Assembly: GCA_019416285.1 (NCBI GenBank) | Contig: DXXM01000004.1 | Coordinates: forward strand, 1-64,000 | Direction of reading: 5' to 3' | Origin: Bacteroidales bacterium | GTDB lineage: Bacteria; Bacteroidota; Bacteroidia; Bacteroidales; Muribaculaceae | DNA: 64,000 bases | Shown here: piece after piece, positions 16,822-24,479 of the stretch | Numbering within the stretch: the first letter of the stretch is position 1 | How the letters are laid out: every line of letters begins with the position of its first letter | The notes under the pieces: generated by a model | Databases searched by the model: none | What the model was told of the DNA's origin: nothing | What the model saw: the letters and a program-made list of their open reading frames with translations, nothing else | Translations under genes and position numbers: made by a program

Positions 16822-18265
16822 GAAAAATTTTTTGAGTGTATTCTTATTATGTGTCTTTCTTGTATCGTGCAGGAATGATGAATCCTTGATTATTTTTGAG
16901 GGAGATTCAGTCTCGTTGATTGAAAATGGAATAGATTTCGATTCCTCGGACTCGGCGCCCGGAACTCTGAGATTTAAACATCCCTCGGATATGAATCCCG
17001 TTATTGAGATCCAACCTTCCGCTTTTGATTTGGAATGGCTGCATGTCGAGCAGAAATCGGTCAATGCTGGAGAGTGTGAGATTATAATATCGGCTGATGA
17101 CAATTCAGGTAAATCACGCTCTGCTGTCGTGAAAATAGCTGTCGGTCAAGATGTCGCATATTTAGAGGTGCGTCAGGATAGCGCAGGTGCAATTCTGACA
17201 GATACAATGGTGAGTGTCTCTCGTCTTGGCGGGAAAGTCATTGTGGAGTGTTGGGCAAAGAAAGAATTAGAAAAGCCTCACATTGCTGAAAGATGGGTAA
17301 ATATATCCGATTTCCGAAAATTGGGATGTGGGGACTATGCTGTGGAATTGGAAGTGGATGAAAATGTGGGTTTTGGCCGAATTGCTTCATTTTATCTGCA
17401 TGATGGTAATGAATATGTCTTTGTCTCAATCGTGCAGGCTCCAGGTGAATTTGGCGAGGAAGAAACTGTAAAGACTTCTTATCGGGGTGGAGACCTCGCG
17501 TTGCTTTTAGGATATACAGGCAGTCTGAATGATTACGCAATGAATAATATCAGGCGTATAAAGCATCTCACCATTAACGGTGATATAAATGTCAATGACC
17601 TGGACGTTATCAGGCTCTACACGGCCAAAGCGGAATATCCGGTATTTCTTGATCTTAGAAATGCAAAGTTTGTCAGTGGTGCTTCTAATCCTTACGGGGA
17701 TGTAGGCTATATGCCCCCAAAACAAGAGTACAATTTCAGTATTAAAGAAGATGGTTATATCCCTGACGATATGTTTAACATGGCGCAAGGGCTTGTAGGT
17801 TGTGTGCTGCCTCGTCCGTTTGAAGGGGCTGTTGTAATCGGGAATAGAGCTTTCAAATCCACAGCTTTGTCGCGCATAGACATTCCCCCGTGTGTAATTC
17901 ATATCGGAGATGAAGCTTTCAGTTCTAACAAGAATCTCGAAATCAGAACGAGTAAATATTCGAACCTCAAATCTCTTGGGGATTATCCTTTCATGACTGG
18001 TGGCTATGTGGATTCGATGGTGTTGCCACGGCAATTGAAACGTGTCACGGATAAGTCTTTATCCGGTCTGAAGGTACACAAACTTTATATCGATCATTTG
18101 AATCCTCCGGAATGGAAGTTTAATACCTCGACTCAAATCGACACTCTTTATGTTGAAATGGAAAACCTGATTGATGTCTATCGGGCCGCTCCCGGCTGGG
18201 GCGACATCCCGACCATCCTCGCGTGGCCTCAAAGTTGGGAGGACGAGGATGAGGACTGGCTGTAA
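16820..18265 (+). CDS. BACON and BspA-like leucine-rich-repeat lipoprotein 2
   Basis: A 481-residue paralogue of the preceding gene with the same architecture. The signal peptide ends in lipobox LVSC (C17). BACON-like segments follow (DLEWLHVEQKSV, VAYLEVRQDSAG, YVFVSIVQAPG endings), then the conserved HLTINGDINVNDLDVIR linker. LRR_5 repeats come next (IGNRAFKSTALSRIDIPP, HIGDEAFSSNKNLEI), and the C-terminal YRAAPGWGDIPTILAWP block. Protein similarity to its neighbour is clear throughout the second half. At the DNA level a 34-base stretch near the 3' end is identical (18189-18222 against 16619-16652). G+C is moderate (25/60 at 17281-17340), below that of the core genes. The two probably form a surface complex or alternative variants. 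Confidence 0.8.
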   Translation: MKNFLSVFLLCVFLVSCRNDESLIIFEGDSVSLIENGIDFDSSDSAPGTLRFKHPSDMNPVIEIQPSAFDLEWLHVEQKSVNAGECEIIISADDNSGKSRSAVVKIAVGQDVAYLEVRQDSAGAILTDTMVSVSRLGGKVIVECWAKKELEKPHIAERWVNISDFRKLGCGDYAVELEVDENVGFGRIASFYLHDGNEYVFVSIVQAPGEFGEEETVKTSYRGGDLALLLGYTGSLNDYAMNNIRRIKHLTINGDINVNDLDVIRLYTAKAEYPVFLDLRNAKFVSGASNPYGDVGYMPPKQEYNFSIKEDGYIPDDMFNMAQGLVGCVLPRPFEGAVVIGNRAFKSTALSRIDIPPCVIHIGDEAFSSNKNLEIRTSKYSNLKSLGDYPFMTGGYVDSMVLPRQLKRVTDKSLSGLKVHKLYIDHLNPPEWKFNTSTQIDTLYVEMENLIDVYRAAPGWGDIPTILAWPQSWEDEDEDWL

Positions 18266-18286
18266 CGATGTTCAGGGGTTGGGTTC

Positions 18287-18313
18287 TGTGGCGCTGTCTG
18301 TGACGGCGCCACA
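18287..18313 (+). terminator. Hairpin downstream of the LRR lipoprotein gene
   Basis: TGTGGCGC (18287-18294) pairs with GCGCCACA (18306-18313). A T-run does not follow on the plus strand, so termination by this hairpin alone is uncertain. Confidence 0.5.
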
Positions 18314-18325
18314 GGTCTATACATA

Positions 18326-18360
18326 TAAAAAACGAAGGCTGGCCTCACGGTCATCCTTCG
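18326..18360 (-). terminator. Minus-strand terminator of the 43-codon gene
   Basis: CGAAGG (18333-18338) pairs with CCTTCG (18355-18360), with an inner TGGCC/GGTCA stem. Read on the minus strand it is followed by six Ts (A-run 18327-18332). It begins five bases after the stop codon of the small minus-strand gene. Confidence 0.8.
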
Positions 18361-18364
18361 CTGC

Positions 18365-18496
18365 TTACACATAGTACTTAACGTCAGTGGATTTATAAAT
18401 GTCTAATAATGCAAATGTCTCTTGAGTGTATGTCGTTGTAGTTGAAAACTTGTCGGCATCACGGAGAGCTATTGTTTTACTAATGTTTTTGAGCAT
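18365..18496 (-). CDS. Unannotated 43-residue small protein
   Basis: An open frame of 43 codons plus TAA on the minus strand, beginning MLKNISKTIALRDADKF and ending DIYKSTDVKYYV. The middle is rich in Thr (TTTTYTQETF). A TAACTTTG -7 box at 18516-18523 is 19 bases upstream of the start codon, and a T-tailed hairpin lies just after the stop, so it has a complete small transcription unit of its own. The base composition is balanced and unlike a shadow frame, and no other gene is on either strand here. No signal peptide or transmembrane helix is evident. It matches no family I recognise. It might be a regulatory small protein of the island, or the transcript may act as RNA. Confidence 0.6.
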   Translation of the reverse strand: MLKNISKTIALRDADKFSTTTTYTQETFALLDIYKSTDVKYYV

Positions 18497-18515
18497 TGTT
18501 CCCGTGATGTTGATG

Positions 18516-18523
18516 CAAAGTTA
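18516..18523 (-). promoter_or_regulatory. -7 box of the 43-codon gene
   Basis: Read on the minus strand the sequence is TAACTTTG, a perfect -7 match. No TTG is seen 19-21 bases upstream; instead a 20-base palindrome covers the -35 to -55 region. Confidence 0.6.
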
Positions 18524-18549
18524 TGTTATAATTTTTAAAAATCCTAATA

Positions 18550-18569
18550 CATTCCGGCGCGCCGGAATG
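18550..18569. repeat. Perfect 20-base palindrome
   Basis: CATTCCGGCGCGCCGGAATG is identical to its reverse complement. It lies upstream of the small minus-strand gene's -7 box and could be an activator or repressor site, or a hairpin. Confidence 0.7.
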
Positions 18570-18812
18570 GAGAAAATACCGGATTTTCGTCGCAGAATGG
18601 CTTAATGACGAAAATTTGTCAACGACTTGCCCCGGCTGCGGGCAGATTGTCAGTTATTGTGGCGAAAATGAACCAAAGTGTTATTAAGTTAAAATTCCTT
18701 AAAAAGAAAAAGTGCCATTACACTTACCTCAGAGCAGGGCATGGGAGAGGAGGCCGGACAGACGCTCCGAAATTTAACCCGCTATGATAGGGCTCGTTTG
18801 CGGATTTTTTAC

Positions 18813-18820
18813 TACCTTTG
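18813..18820 (+). promoter_or_regulatory. -7 box of lon
   Basis: TACCTTTG matches the -7 consensus, about 78 bases before the chosen lon start. The nearest TTTG (18797-18800) is only 12 bases upstream, too close for the standard -33 box. Confidence 0.5.
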
Positions 18821-18898
18821 GGGTCGCGTTTTGCCAAAGTGCCGAGGAGTTTTCACGGCCGTGCGTGACGCGTGGAAAAAAGTTGTAAGAATAACGTA

Positions 18899-21286
18899 AT
18901 GAAAGACGATAACACCAAGATAGTGTCAGTAGGACAGATAGACATAGGGCTTCCCGCGGAACGCCCCGCGCCCGATTTCTCCGACCTCCCCATCATAGCC
19001 ATGCGCGACCTCGTGCTTTTCCCCGGCGTGACATTTCCCATCACGCTCGCCCGCGAGAGCTCGGTGCGCACCGCCGCGGCAGCTGCGGAGCGCCATATCC
19101 CGGTCGGTATCTTCTGTCAGCGTGACTCAGTCACCGAACATCCCACCCTCGATGACCTCTATGACCTCGGAGTGGTGGCCGATGTCCTCAAGACATTCGA
19201 CCTCCCCGACGGAACCCATACGGCTATCCTCTCGGCACGCGAGAAAATCAGGATTGTCGGCCCATCGGAAGGCAATCAGATTCCCGGCTCGCTCTCGGCT
19301 GTGGTGAAGCCCGTCCACGACAGCACCTCGCGCCCGAGCGACAAGGAGTTCATAGCCCTCGTCGACGAAATACGTCAGACAACTCTCAATATACTTCACT
19401 CCGGCAACGAGAAGATGAGCGACCTGGCCTTCAATATCGAGAATATCCCCGGCCCGCAACTGCTTGTCAACATCATCAGCACTCATTCGCCCTTCCCGCC
19501 GGATGTGAAAATCGAGCTCCTGCGCAAGAACCGCCTGAAAGAGCGCGCGCAGCTCCTCCTCAGCCATCTCGCCCACAGCGAGGAGATGGCCGAAATCCGC
19601 GCCGAAATCCACCGCAAGGCGCGCCGCAACATCGACGAACAGCAGCGCAACGCCTTCCTCCAGCATCAGTTTGAGGTACTCCGCGAGGAACTTTACGGCG
19701 ATGACGACGACTGCAGCGCACTTGAGGAGAAGGCCAAGAAGATAGCCATGCCCGACAGTGTGCGCCGCACATTCGAGAAAGAGCTCGAAAAGCTCCGCCG
19801 CCTCAATCCACAGAGCCCCGACTATTCCGTGCAATACAGCTATCTTCAGCTCCTCACCGACCTCCCCTGGGGAGTATATTCCGACCTCGACACCGACTTC
19901 CCCTCGGCCGAGCGTGTACTCGACGAGGATCACTACGGTCTTGAGAAGGTCAAGGAGCGCATACTGGAGCAGCTCGCCGTGATGATGAACACCCCCGAGG
20001 GACGCTCGCCTATAATCTGTCTCGTAGGCGCTCCCGGTGTGGGCAAGACATCGCTCGGCCAGTCGATAGCCAAGGCCCTCGGCCGCAAATATCAGCGCGT
20101 GTCGCTCGGCGGTCTGCATGATGAGGCCGAAATCCGCGGCCACCGCCGCACCTACATCGGCGCCATGCCGGGCCGCATCATCGATGCCGTTAAGCGTGCA
20201 GGAACTTCAAATCCCGTGCTCCTGCTCGACGAAATCGACAAGACCGGCAGTGACTTCAAGGGTGACCCCTCGTCGGCTCTTCTCGAAGTCCTTGACCCCG
20301 AGCAGAACAACCATTTTCATGACAACTATGTCGACGTGGACTACGACCTCTCGCACGTCCTCTTCATAGCCACCGCCAACACACTCTCCACCATCCCCCG
20401 CCCGCTGCTCGACCGCATGGAGATTATCGATATCTCCGGCTATCTCCCCGAGGAGAAAATCGAGATAGCCCGCAAGCATCTCATCCCGCGCCTGGCGGTG
20501 GAAAACGGCTTCGCAAAGGATGAAATCACCTTCTCGACCGAGGCTCTGTCGAAAATCATCGAGAGCTACACGAGCGAGAGCGGCGTCCGCCAGCTGGAGA
20601 AGGAGCTCGCCAAGGTAATCCGCAAAATCGTCCTCAACAAGATGCGTGGCTGCGACTACCGTCTCAACGTCGAGGCCTCCGACCTCCGCGGCTATCTCGG
20701 CGTCGAGGGCTACACTCCCGAGCGCTATGAGGTGTCCGACACTCCCGGCGTGGCTACCGGCCTTGCCTGGACAGCCGTCGGCGGCGAGATTCTCTTCATC
20801 GAGTCCTCGATCACCCAGGGCAAGGGCGAGAAGCTCACGATCACCGGCAATCTCGGCGACGTCATGAAGGAGTCGGCCGTGATAGCCAATCAGGTTGTCA
20901 GGGCGCGTGCGTCGAAATACGGTATCGAGCCCGAGAGCTTCGAAAACCGTCAGCTCCACATCCATGTGCCCGAAGGCGCTATCCCCAAGGATGGTCCCTC
21001 GGCCGGCATCACCATGTGTGTATCCATCCTTTCGGCTCTGACCGGACGTCCTGTCCGCGCCCGTCTCGCCATGACCGGCGAGATTACCCTCCGCGGCAAG
21101 GTGCTTCCCGTAGGCGGCATCAAGGAGAAGATTCTCGCCGCCAAGCGCGCAGGAATCACAGACATCATCCTCTGTGCCGACAACCGCAAGGACATCGAGG
21201 ACATCAAGCCTGTCTACATCGCCGGTCTGACCTTCCACTATGTCCGCACCATCGACGAAGTTTTCTCTATTGCCATAGGCGAGTGA
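18899..21286 (+). CDS. lon: ATP-dependent endopeptidase La (Lon protease)
   Basis: Lon unfolds and degrades damaged and regulatory proteins in the cytosol as a hexamer. The 795-residue chain has the N-terminal substrate-binding domain (LPIIAMRDLVLFPGVTFP start), a helical linker, and the AAA+ module with Walker A GAPGVGKTS (K383) and the arginine-rich HRRTYIGAMPGRII segment. The C-terminal protease domain has the Ser-Lys dyad S701 in PKDGPSAGI and K742 in VGGIKEKIL. The ATG at 18899 was chosen over the GTG at 18872 because the upstream codons (MEKSCKNNV) do not look like Lon. It starts a run of plus-strand genes with the PASTA gene 89 bases after the stop. Confidence 0.96.
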   Translation: MKDDNTKIVSVGQIDIGLPAERPAPDFSDLPIIAMRDLVLFPGVTFPITLARESSVRTAAAAAERHIPVGIFCQRDSVTEHPTLDDLYDLGVVADVLKTFDLPDGTHTAILSAREKIRIVGPSEGNQIPGSLSAVVKPVHDSTSRPSDKEFIALVDEIRQTTLNILHSGNEKMSDLAFNIENIPGPQLLVNIISTHSPFPPDVKIELLRKNRLKERAQLLLSHLAHSEEMAEIRAEIHRKARRNIDEQQRNAFLQHQFEVLREELYGDDDDCSALEEKAKKIAMPDSVRRTFEKELEKLRRLNPQSPDYSVQYSYLQLLTDLPWGVYSDLDTDFPSAERVLDEDHYGLEKVKERILEQLAVMMNTPEGRSPIICLVGAPGVGKTSLGQSIAKALGRKYQRVSLGGLHDEAEIRGHRRTYIGAMPGRIIDAVKRAGTSNPVLLLDEIDKTGSDFKGDPSSALLEVLDPEQNNHFHDNYVDVDYDLSHVLFIATANTLSTIPRPLLDRMEIIDISGYLPEEKIEIARKHLIPRLAVENGFAKDEITFSTEALSKIIESYTSESGVRQLEKELAKVIRKIVLNKMRGCDYRLNVEASDLRGYLGVEGYTPERYEVSDTPGVATGLAWTAVGGEILFIESSITQGKGEKLTITGNLGDVMKESAVIANQVVRARASKYGIEPESFENRQLHIHVPEGAIPKDGPSAGITMCVSILSALTGRPVRARLAMTGEITLRGKVLPVGGIKEKILAAKRAGITDIILCADNRKDIEDIKPVYIAGLTFHYVRTIDEVFSIAIGE

Positions 21287-21375
21287 ATCGCGTCTGCCGC
21301 TGATTCACTCTCGTCTCCACAATCCGCTCCCGGATATCCACAGGATTTCCCCTCACCACCTATTTATATATAAAA

Positions 21376-21966
21376 ATGAAAAGAATCCTCCTCCATATCG
21401 GGCTGATGATCATAGTGGCCGTAGCCATCGGCTGGCTCGCCATGCTTTGGCTCGATGTCTGGACCCGCCATGACTCGACAATCTCCGTTCCCTCGGTCAA
21501 ATCAATGACTTTCGACAATGCAGCGCGCATGCTTGCCGACGAGGGTCTCGTGGCCGTCCTCACCGATTCCGTCTACGACAAGTCCACCCGTCCCGGCACC
21601 GTCATCGAGCAGAACCCGAAGGTCGGCACCGTGGTCAAGGAGGGACGCGAGGTCTACCTCACCATCAACGCCTTCTCGCCTAAGATGGTGACGCTCCCCA
21701 CGCTCACCGATATCTCCGTCCGCCAGGCCAAGTCGATACTCGAAGGTCTTGAAATCAAGAACGTGGTCGAGAAGCGTGTCCCCAGCGACTTCCAGGACCT
21801 CGTGCTCGGTGTTTATTACAAGGGGCGCCGCCTTTCGCCCGGAGCCCGTGTGCCGGTCAACGCCCGCATTGAAATCGAGGTGGGCGAGGGCGTGCAGGAG
21901 TCTCTCGGGCCAGATTCCGACTCGATAGCCGCCGAGACCGCCGGCGAACAGCTTAACCTCTTCTGA
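21376..21966 (+). CDS. Membrane-anchored PASTA-domain protein
   Basis: A 196-residue protein with one N-terminal transmembrane helix (about 5-26) and two PASTA domains facing the periplasm (about 36-102, SVPSVKSMTFDNAARMLADEG; about 104-172, TLPTLTDISVRQAKSILEG). PASTA domains bind peptidoglycan fragments or beta-lactams in kinases and PBPs of other phyla. There is no kinase domain here. The gene is 15 bases upstream of the RluD-type gene, an arrangement I associate with Bacteroidota. Its cellular role is not known to me. Confidence 0.85.
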   Translation: MKRILLHIGLMIIVAVAIGWLAMLWLDVWTRHDSTISVPSVKSMTFDNAARMLADEGLVAVLTDSVYDKSTRPGTVIEQNPKVGTVVKEGREVYLTINAFSPKMVTLPTLTDISVRQAKSILEGLEIKNVVEKRVPSDFQDLVLGVYYKGRRLSPGARVPVNARIEIEVGEGVQESLGPDSDSIAAETAGEQLNLF

Positions 21967-21981
21967 TTTTCTGTCCGGGCT

Positions 21982-23118
21982 ATGAATGAAATACCTGATA
22001 TGGCAGAGGAGGAGAAGCGCGTGACGCTCCCGCAGTCTCCGTCTGATTCCCCGCTTGCCGGGGCTGACCCTGATGCGGCCGACGCCGACGAACTCGACGA
22101 AGAGGCCGGTGACGACGGCGCCGGAGCGCTCTATGAGCACTTCCGCTTTGTCGTAGACAAGGGCCAGCAGCTTCTTCGTGTCGACAAATACCTTGTCACA
22201 CGCATGGAGAAGTCCTCGCGCAACCGCATCCAGCAGGCGGCCGACGCGGGCTGCATCCTCGTCAACGGCAGGGCCGTGAAATCAAACTATCGTGTCAAGC
22301 CGCTCGACGTCATCCAGATTGTCATGGACCGTCCGCGCTACGAGCTTGAAATCATCCCAGAGGATATACCGCTCGATATTGTCTACGAGGATGACCAGCT
22401 GCTTGTGGTCAACAAACCCGCCGGTCTCGTAGTCCATCCAGGTCACGGAAACTACTCCGGCACGCTCGTCAACGCACTCGCCTGGCATTTCCGCGACAAT
22501 CCTGACTACGATGTCAGTGATCCCCGCCTCGGACTCGTCCACCGCATCGACAAAGACACTTCCGGCCTCCTTGTGGTGGCCAAGACCCCTGATGCCAAGA
22601 CCCACCTCGGAAAGCAATTCTTCAACAAGACAACCAAACGCGAGTACAATGCCCTCGTGTGGGGCGTCCCCGACCCGAAATCGGGCCGTATCGAGGGAAA
22701 TATCGGCCGCAATCCCAAGGACCGCCTGCAGATGGCTGTGCTTCCTCCCGATGACCCCACGGGCAAACATGCAGTCACGCACTACGAGACGCTCGAGGAT
22801 TTCACCCATGTGGCCCTCGTGAAATGCGTGCTTGAGACCGGCCGCACCCATCAGATACGCGTCCACATGCGTCACATCGGTCATCCGCTCTTTTCCGACG
22901 CGCGCTATGGCGGCGACGTCATCCTCCGCGGCGAGCGCACAGGCTCCTACCGCAAGTTCATCGAAAACTGCTTCGAACTCTGCTCGCGGCAGGCTCTCCA
23001 TGCCCGCACTCTCGGCTTTGTCCACCCGACCACCGGCGAGGAAATGTTTTTCTCAGCCTCCATACCGGCCGACATGACCGCGCTGATTGAAAAATGGCGC
23101 GCATATACCGGAAAGTGA
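21982..23118 (+). CDS. Ribosomal large subunit pseudouridine synthase, RluD type
   Basis: A 378-residue RluA-family enzyme converting uridines in 23S rRNA helix 69 (if RluD) to pseudouridine. An S4 RNA-binding domain lies at about 64-112 (LLRVDKYLVTRMEKSSRNRI), and the catalytic domain follows with HRIDKDTSGLLV, where the catalytic aspartate is D190. The C-terminal TGRTHQIRVHMRHIGHPLFSD motif is intact. The first 48 residues are an unusual acidic extension (ADPDAADADELDEEAGDDG) not found in the E. coli protein; the true start might be further in, but the frame continues from the ATG at 21982. It is 15 bases after the PASTA gene. Confidence 0.9.
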   Translation: MNEIPDMAEEEKRVTLPQSPSDSPLAGADPDAADADELDEEAGDDGAGALYEHFRFVVDKGQQLLRVDKYLVTRMEKSSRNRIQQAADAGCILVNGRAVKSNYRVKPLDVIQIVMDRPRYELEIIPEDIPLDIVYEDDQLLVVNKPAGLVVHPGHGNYSGTLVNALAWHFRDNPDYDVSDPRLGLVHRIDKDTSGLLVVAKTPDAKTHLGKQFFNKTTKREYNALVWGVPDPKSGRIEGNIGRNPKDRLQMAVLPPDDPTGKHAVTHYETLEDFTHVALVKCVLETGRTHQIRVHMRHIGHPLFSDARYGGDVILRGERTGSYRKFIENCFELCSRQALHARTLGFVHPTTGEEMFFSASIPADMTALIEKWRAYTGK

Positions 23119-23194
23119 CTCCCGTGGCAAGAAGATAAAAACGGTATGACCGAACAGATTTTGCGGTTTTGCTGTTAAATTTTAGTTAAACCAC

Positions 23195-23225
23195 TTGACA
23201 TCGGGTCTCTGCGGTTGTAATTTTG
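23195..23225 (+). promoter_or_regulatory. Promoter of the ftsX operon
   Basis: TAATTTTG at 23218-23225 with TTG at 23195-23197, 20 bases apart; the ftsX ATG follows 16 bases later, so the leader is very short. Confidence 0.75.
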
Positions 23226-23241
23226 CACTTTAATATTTAAT

Positions 23242-24120
23242 ATGGCAAAAAGGCGTCATCATTTAATTCCTCTGTTCACCACACGTGCTACCGCGACTTT
23301 CTCGGTCGCGCTGGTGCTTTTCATACTTGGCCTTGCGTCATTCATCGGCATTGCCGCCCACAAGGTTACCGAGGGTATCAAGGAAAACATGGGCTTCGTG
23401 GTCCTTTTCAACGAAGAAGTCACCGCTTCCGACATCGCTGCGGTCAAGACCCGGCTTGAAAAGGAGAAGGGTGTGAGCTCCACGGTCTATTCGTCGCCCG
23501 ACGCCGTGCTCGACCGCTGGCAGAAAATGGTGGGTGAGGAGGAAGATATCATCCGTCTGGCCGGAGTCAACCCCTTCGTAGGCGAGCTTGAGGTAAGAGT
23601 GAAGTCCGCCTACGCGTCGTCCGACAGTATCGCGCTTCTCACCGGCCCGCTGATGCTCATGCCTCAGGTGTCGGAAATCAAGGTCCACAATGAGCTTGTG
23701 GACCGTCTTAATTCGACCCTCCACAGCGTCTCCCTCACGCTTATATTCGTGGCCATAGCCCTTCTGACGGTGTCGTTCATACTCATATTCAACACTGTCC
23801 GCCTCTCGGTATATGCGCGCCGCTTCACCATATACACGATGAAACTTGTCGGGGCCACAGCCGCATTTATCCGCCGTCCGTTTCTGCTTGACAATATCGT
23901 CAACGGTTTTGTGGCGGGTATAATCGCCTCGATAGCCCTTGTAATCACCATTTTCTATGTCGAGACATTCAAGATCTCGGTGTCGGAGCTTATTCCCTGG
24001 GAGACTGTCACTATCGTGCTGGCTGGAGTGATTGTCACCGGCATACTCATCTGCCTGGTTGCCGCGATATTCGCCGCCAACCGCTATCTGCGCCTCTCCT
24101 ACGACGAAATGTTTAAATAA
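23242..24120 (+). CDS. ftsX: Cell division ABC-transporter-like permease FtsX
   Basis: FtsX works with the ATPase FtsE to control periplasmic peptidoglycan hydrolases at the septum. The 292-residue chain has a cytoplasmic start, a first transmembrane helix (about 20-42), a periplasmic domain (about 45-165, VTEGIKENMGFVVLFNEEV...) and three further helices (about 168-190, 222-246, 262-287), the usual four-helix plan. FtsE is not adjacent, as is common in Bacteroidota. It heads a probable six-gene transcript with DUF3098, uppP, truB, queA and the YigZ-like gene, with gaps of 23, 42, 13, 35 and 12 bases. Confidence 0.93.
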   Translation: MAKRRHHLIPLFTTRATATFSVALVLFILGLASFIGIAAHKVTEGIKENMGFVVLFNEEVTASDIAAVKTRLEKEKGVSSTVYSSPDAVLDRWQKMVGEEEDIIRLAGVNPFVGELEVRVKSAYASSDSIALLTGPLMLMPQVSEIKVHNELVDRLNSTLHSVSLTLIFVAIALLTVSFILIFNTVRLSVYARRFTIYTMKLVGATAAFIRRPFLLDNIVNGFVAGIIASIALVITIFYVETFKISVSELIPWETVTIVLAGVIVTGILICLVAAIFAANRYLRLSYDEMFK

Positions 24121-24143
24121 ACACTATAAAGATATATTTCCTT

Positions 24144-24437
24144 ATGGCAAACAAACCTGCTGCAAAGCGTGAAAGCGACGAATCGAGGCTCCTCCGGGAG
24201 GGTGAGAGCCAGCTTCCGCTCCTTAAGAAAAATTTCATCTTCATGGCTGTGGCCGGAGTGCTCATAGTCCTCGGTTTCTGCCTCATGGCGGGCGGTTCCA
24301 CCGGCTGGGATTCATTCACCCCCGCCTTTTTCCCGACCCGCCGCATCGTGGTCGGTCCGACAATAGCCTTCCTCGGTTTTATTTTCATGGGGTTAGCCAT
24401 CATGTATAGCCCGAAGAAAGACAGAAAAGAAGAATAA
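24144..24437 (+). CDS. DUF3098 family membrane protein
   Basis: A 97-residue protein with two transmembrane helices (about 30-50 and 70-90) joined by a short loop with GGSTGWDSFTPAFFPTRRI. This loop and the PTIAFLGFIFMGLAIMY helix match DUF3098, a small family found in Bacteroidota next to ftsX and uppP. It has an acidic/basic N-terminus and a KKDRKEE tail, likely cytoplasmic. Function is unknown; the conserved position suggests a link to division or undecaprenyl recycling. Confidence 0.85.
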   Translation: MANKPAAKRESDESRLLREGESQLPLLKKNFIFMAVAGVLIVLGFCLMAGGSTGWDSFTPAFFPTRRIVVGPTIAFLGFIFMGLAIMYSPKKDRKEE

Positions 24438-24479
24438 TCACACCTTTAAGCAATAATCATCATTTCCTGAAATTAAACA

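Larger units (their letters stand above)
18497..18898. other. Intergenic region with palindromes
   Basis: From left to right it contains the minus-strand promoter of the small gene (18516-18523), a perfect 20-base palindrome (18550-18569), a 9-base inverted repeat (ATTTTCGTC 18583-18591 with GACGAAAAT 18607-18615) and the lon -7 box (18813-18820). No convincing coding frame was seen. Confidence 0.6.

Noticed and set aside
18605..18787. Plus-strand open frame upstream of lon
   Set aside because: No start context, unusual composition and it crosses the likely lon promoter region.
19127..21238. Long open frames antisense to lon (and similar ones antisense to dusB, nadE, pfp, holA)
   Set aside because: They mirror the GC-rich codon bias of the real gene on the other strand, have no family motifs or promoters, and are typical shadows.
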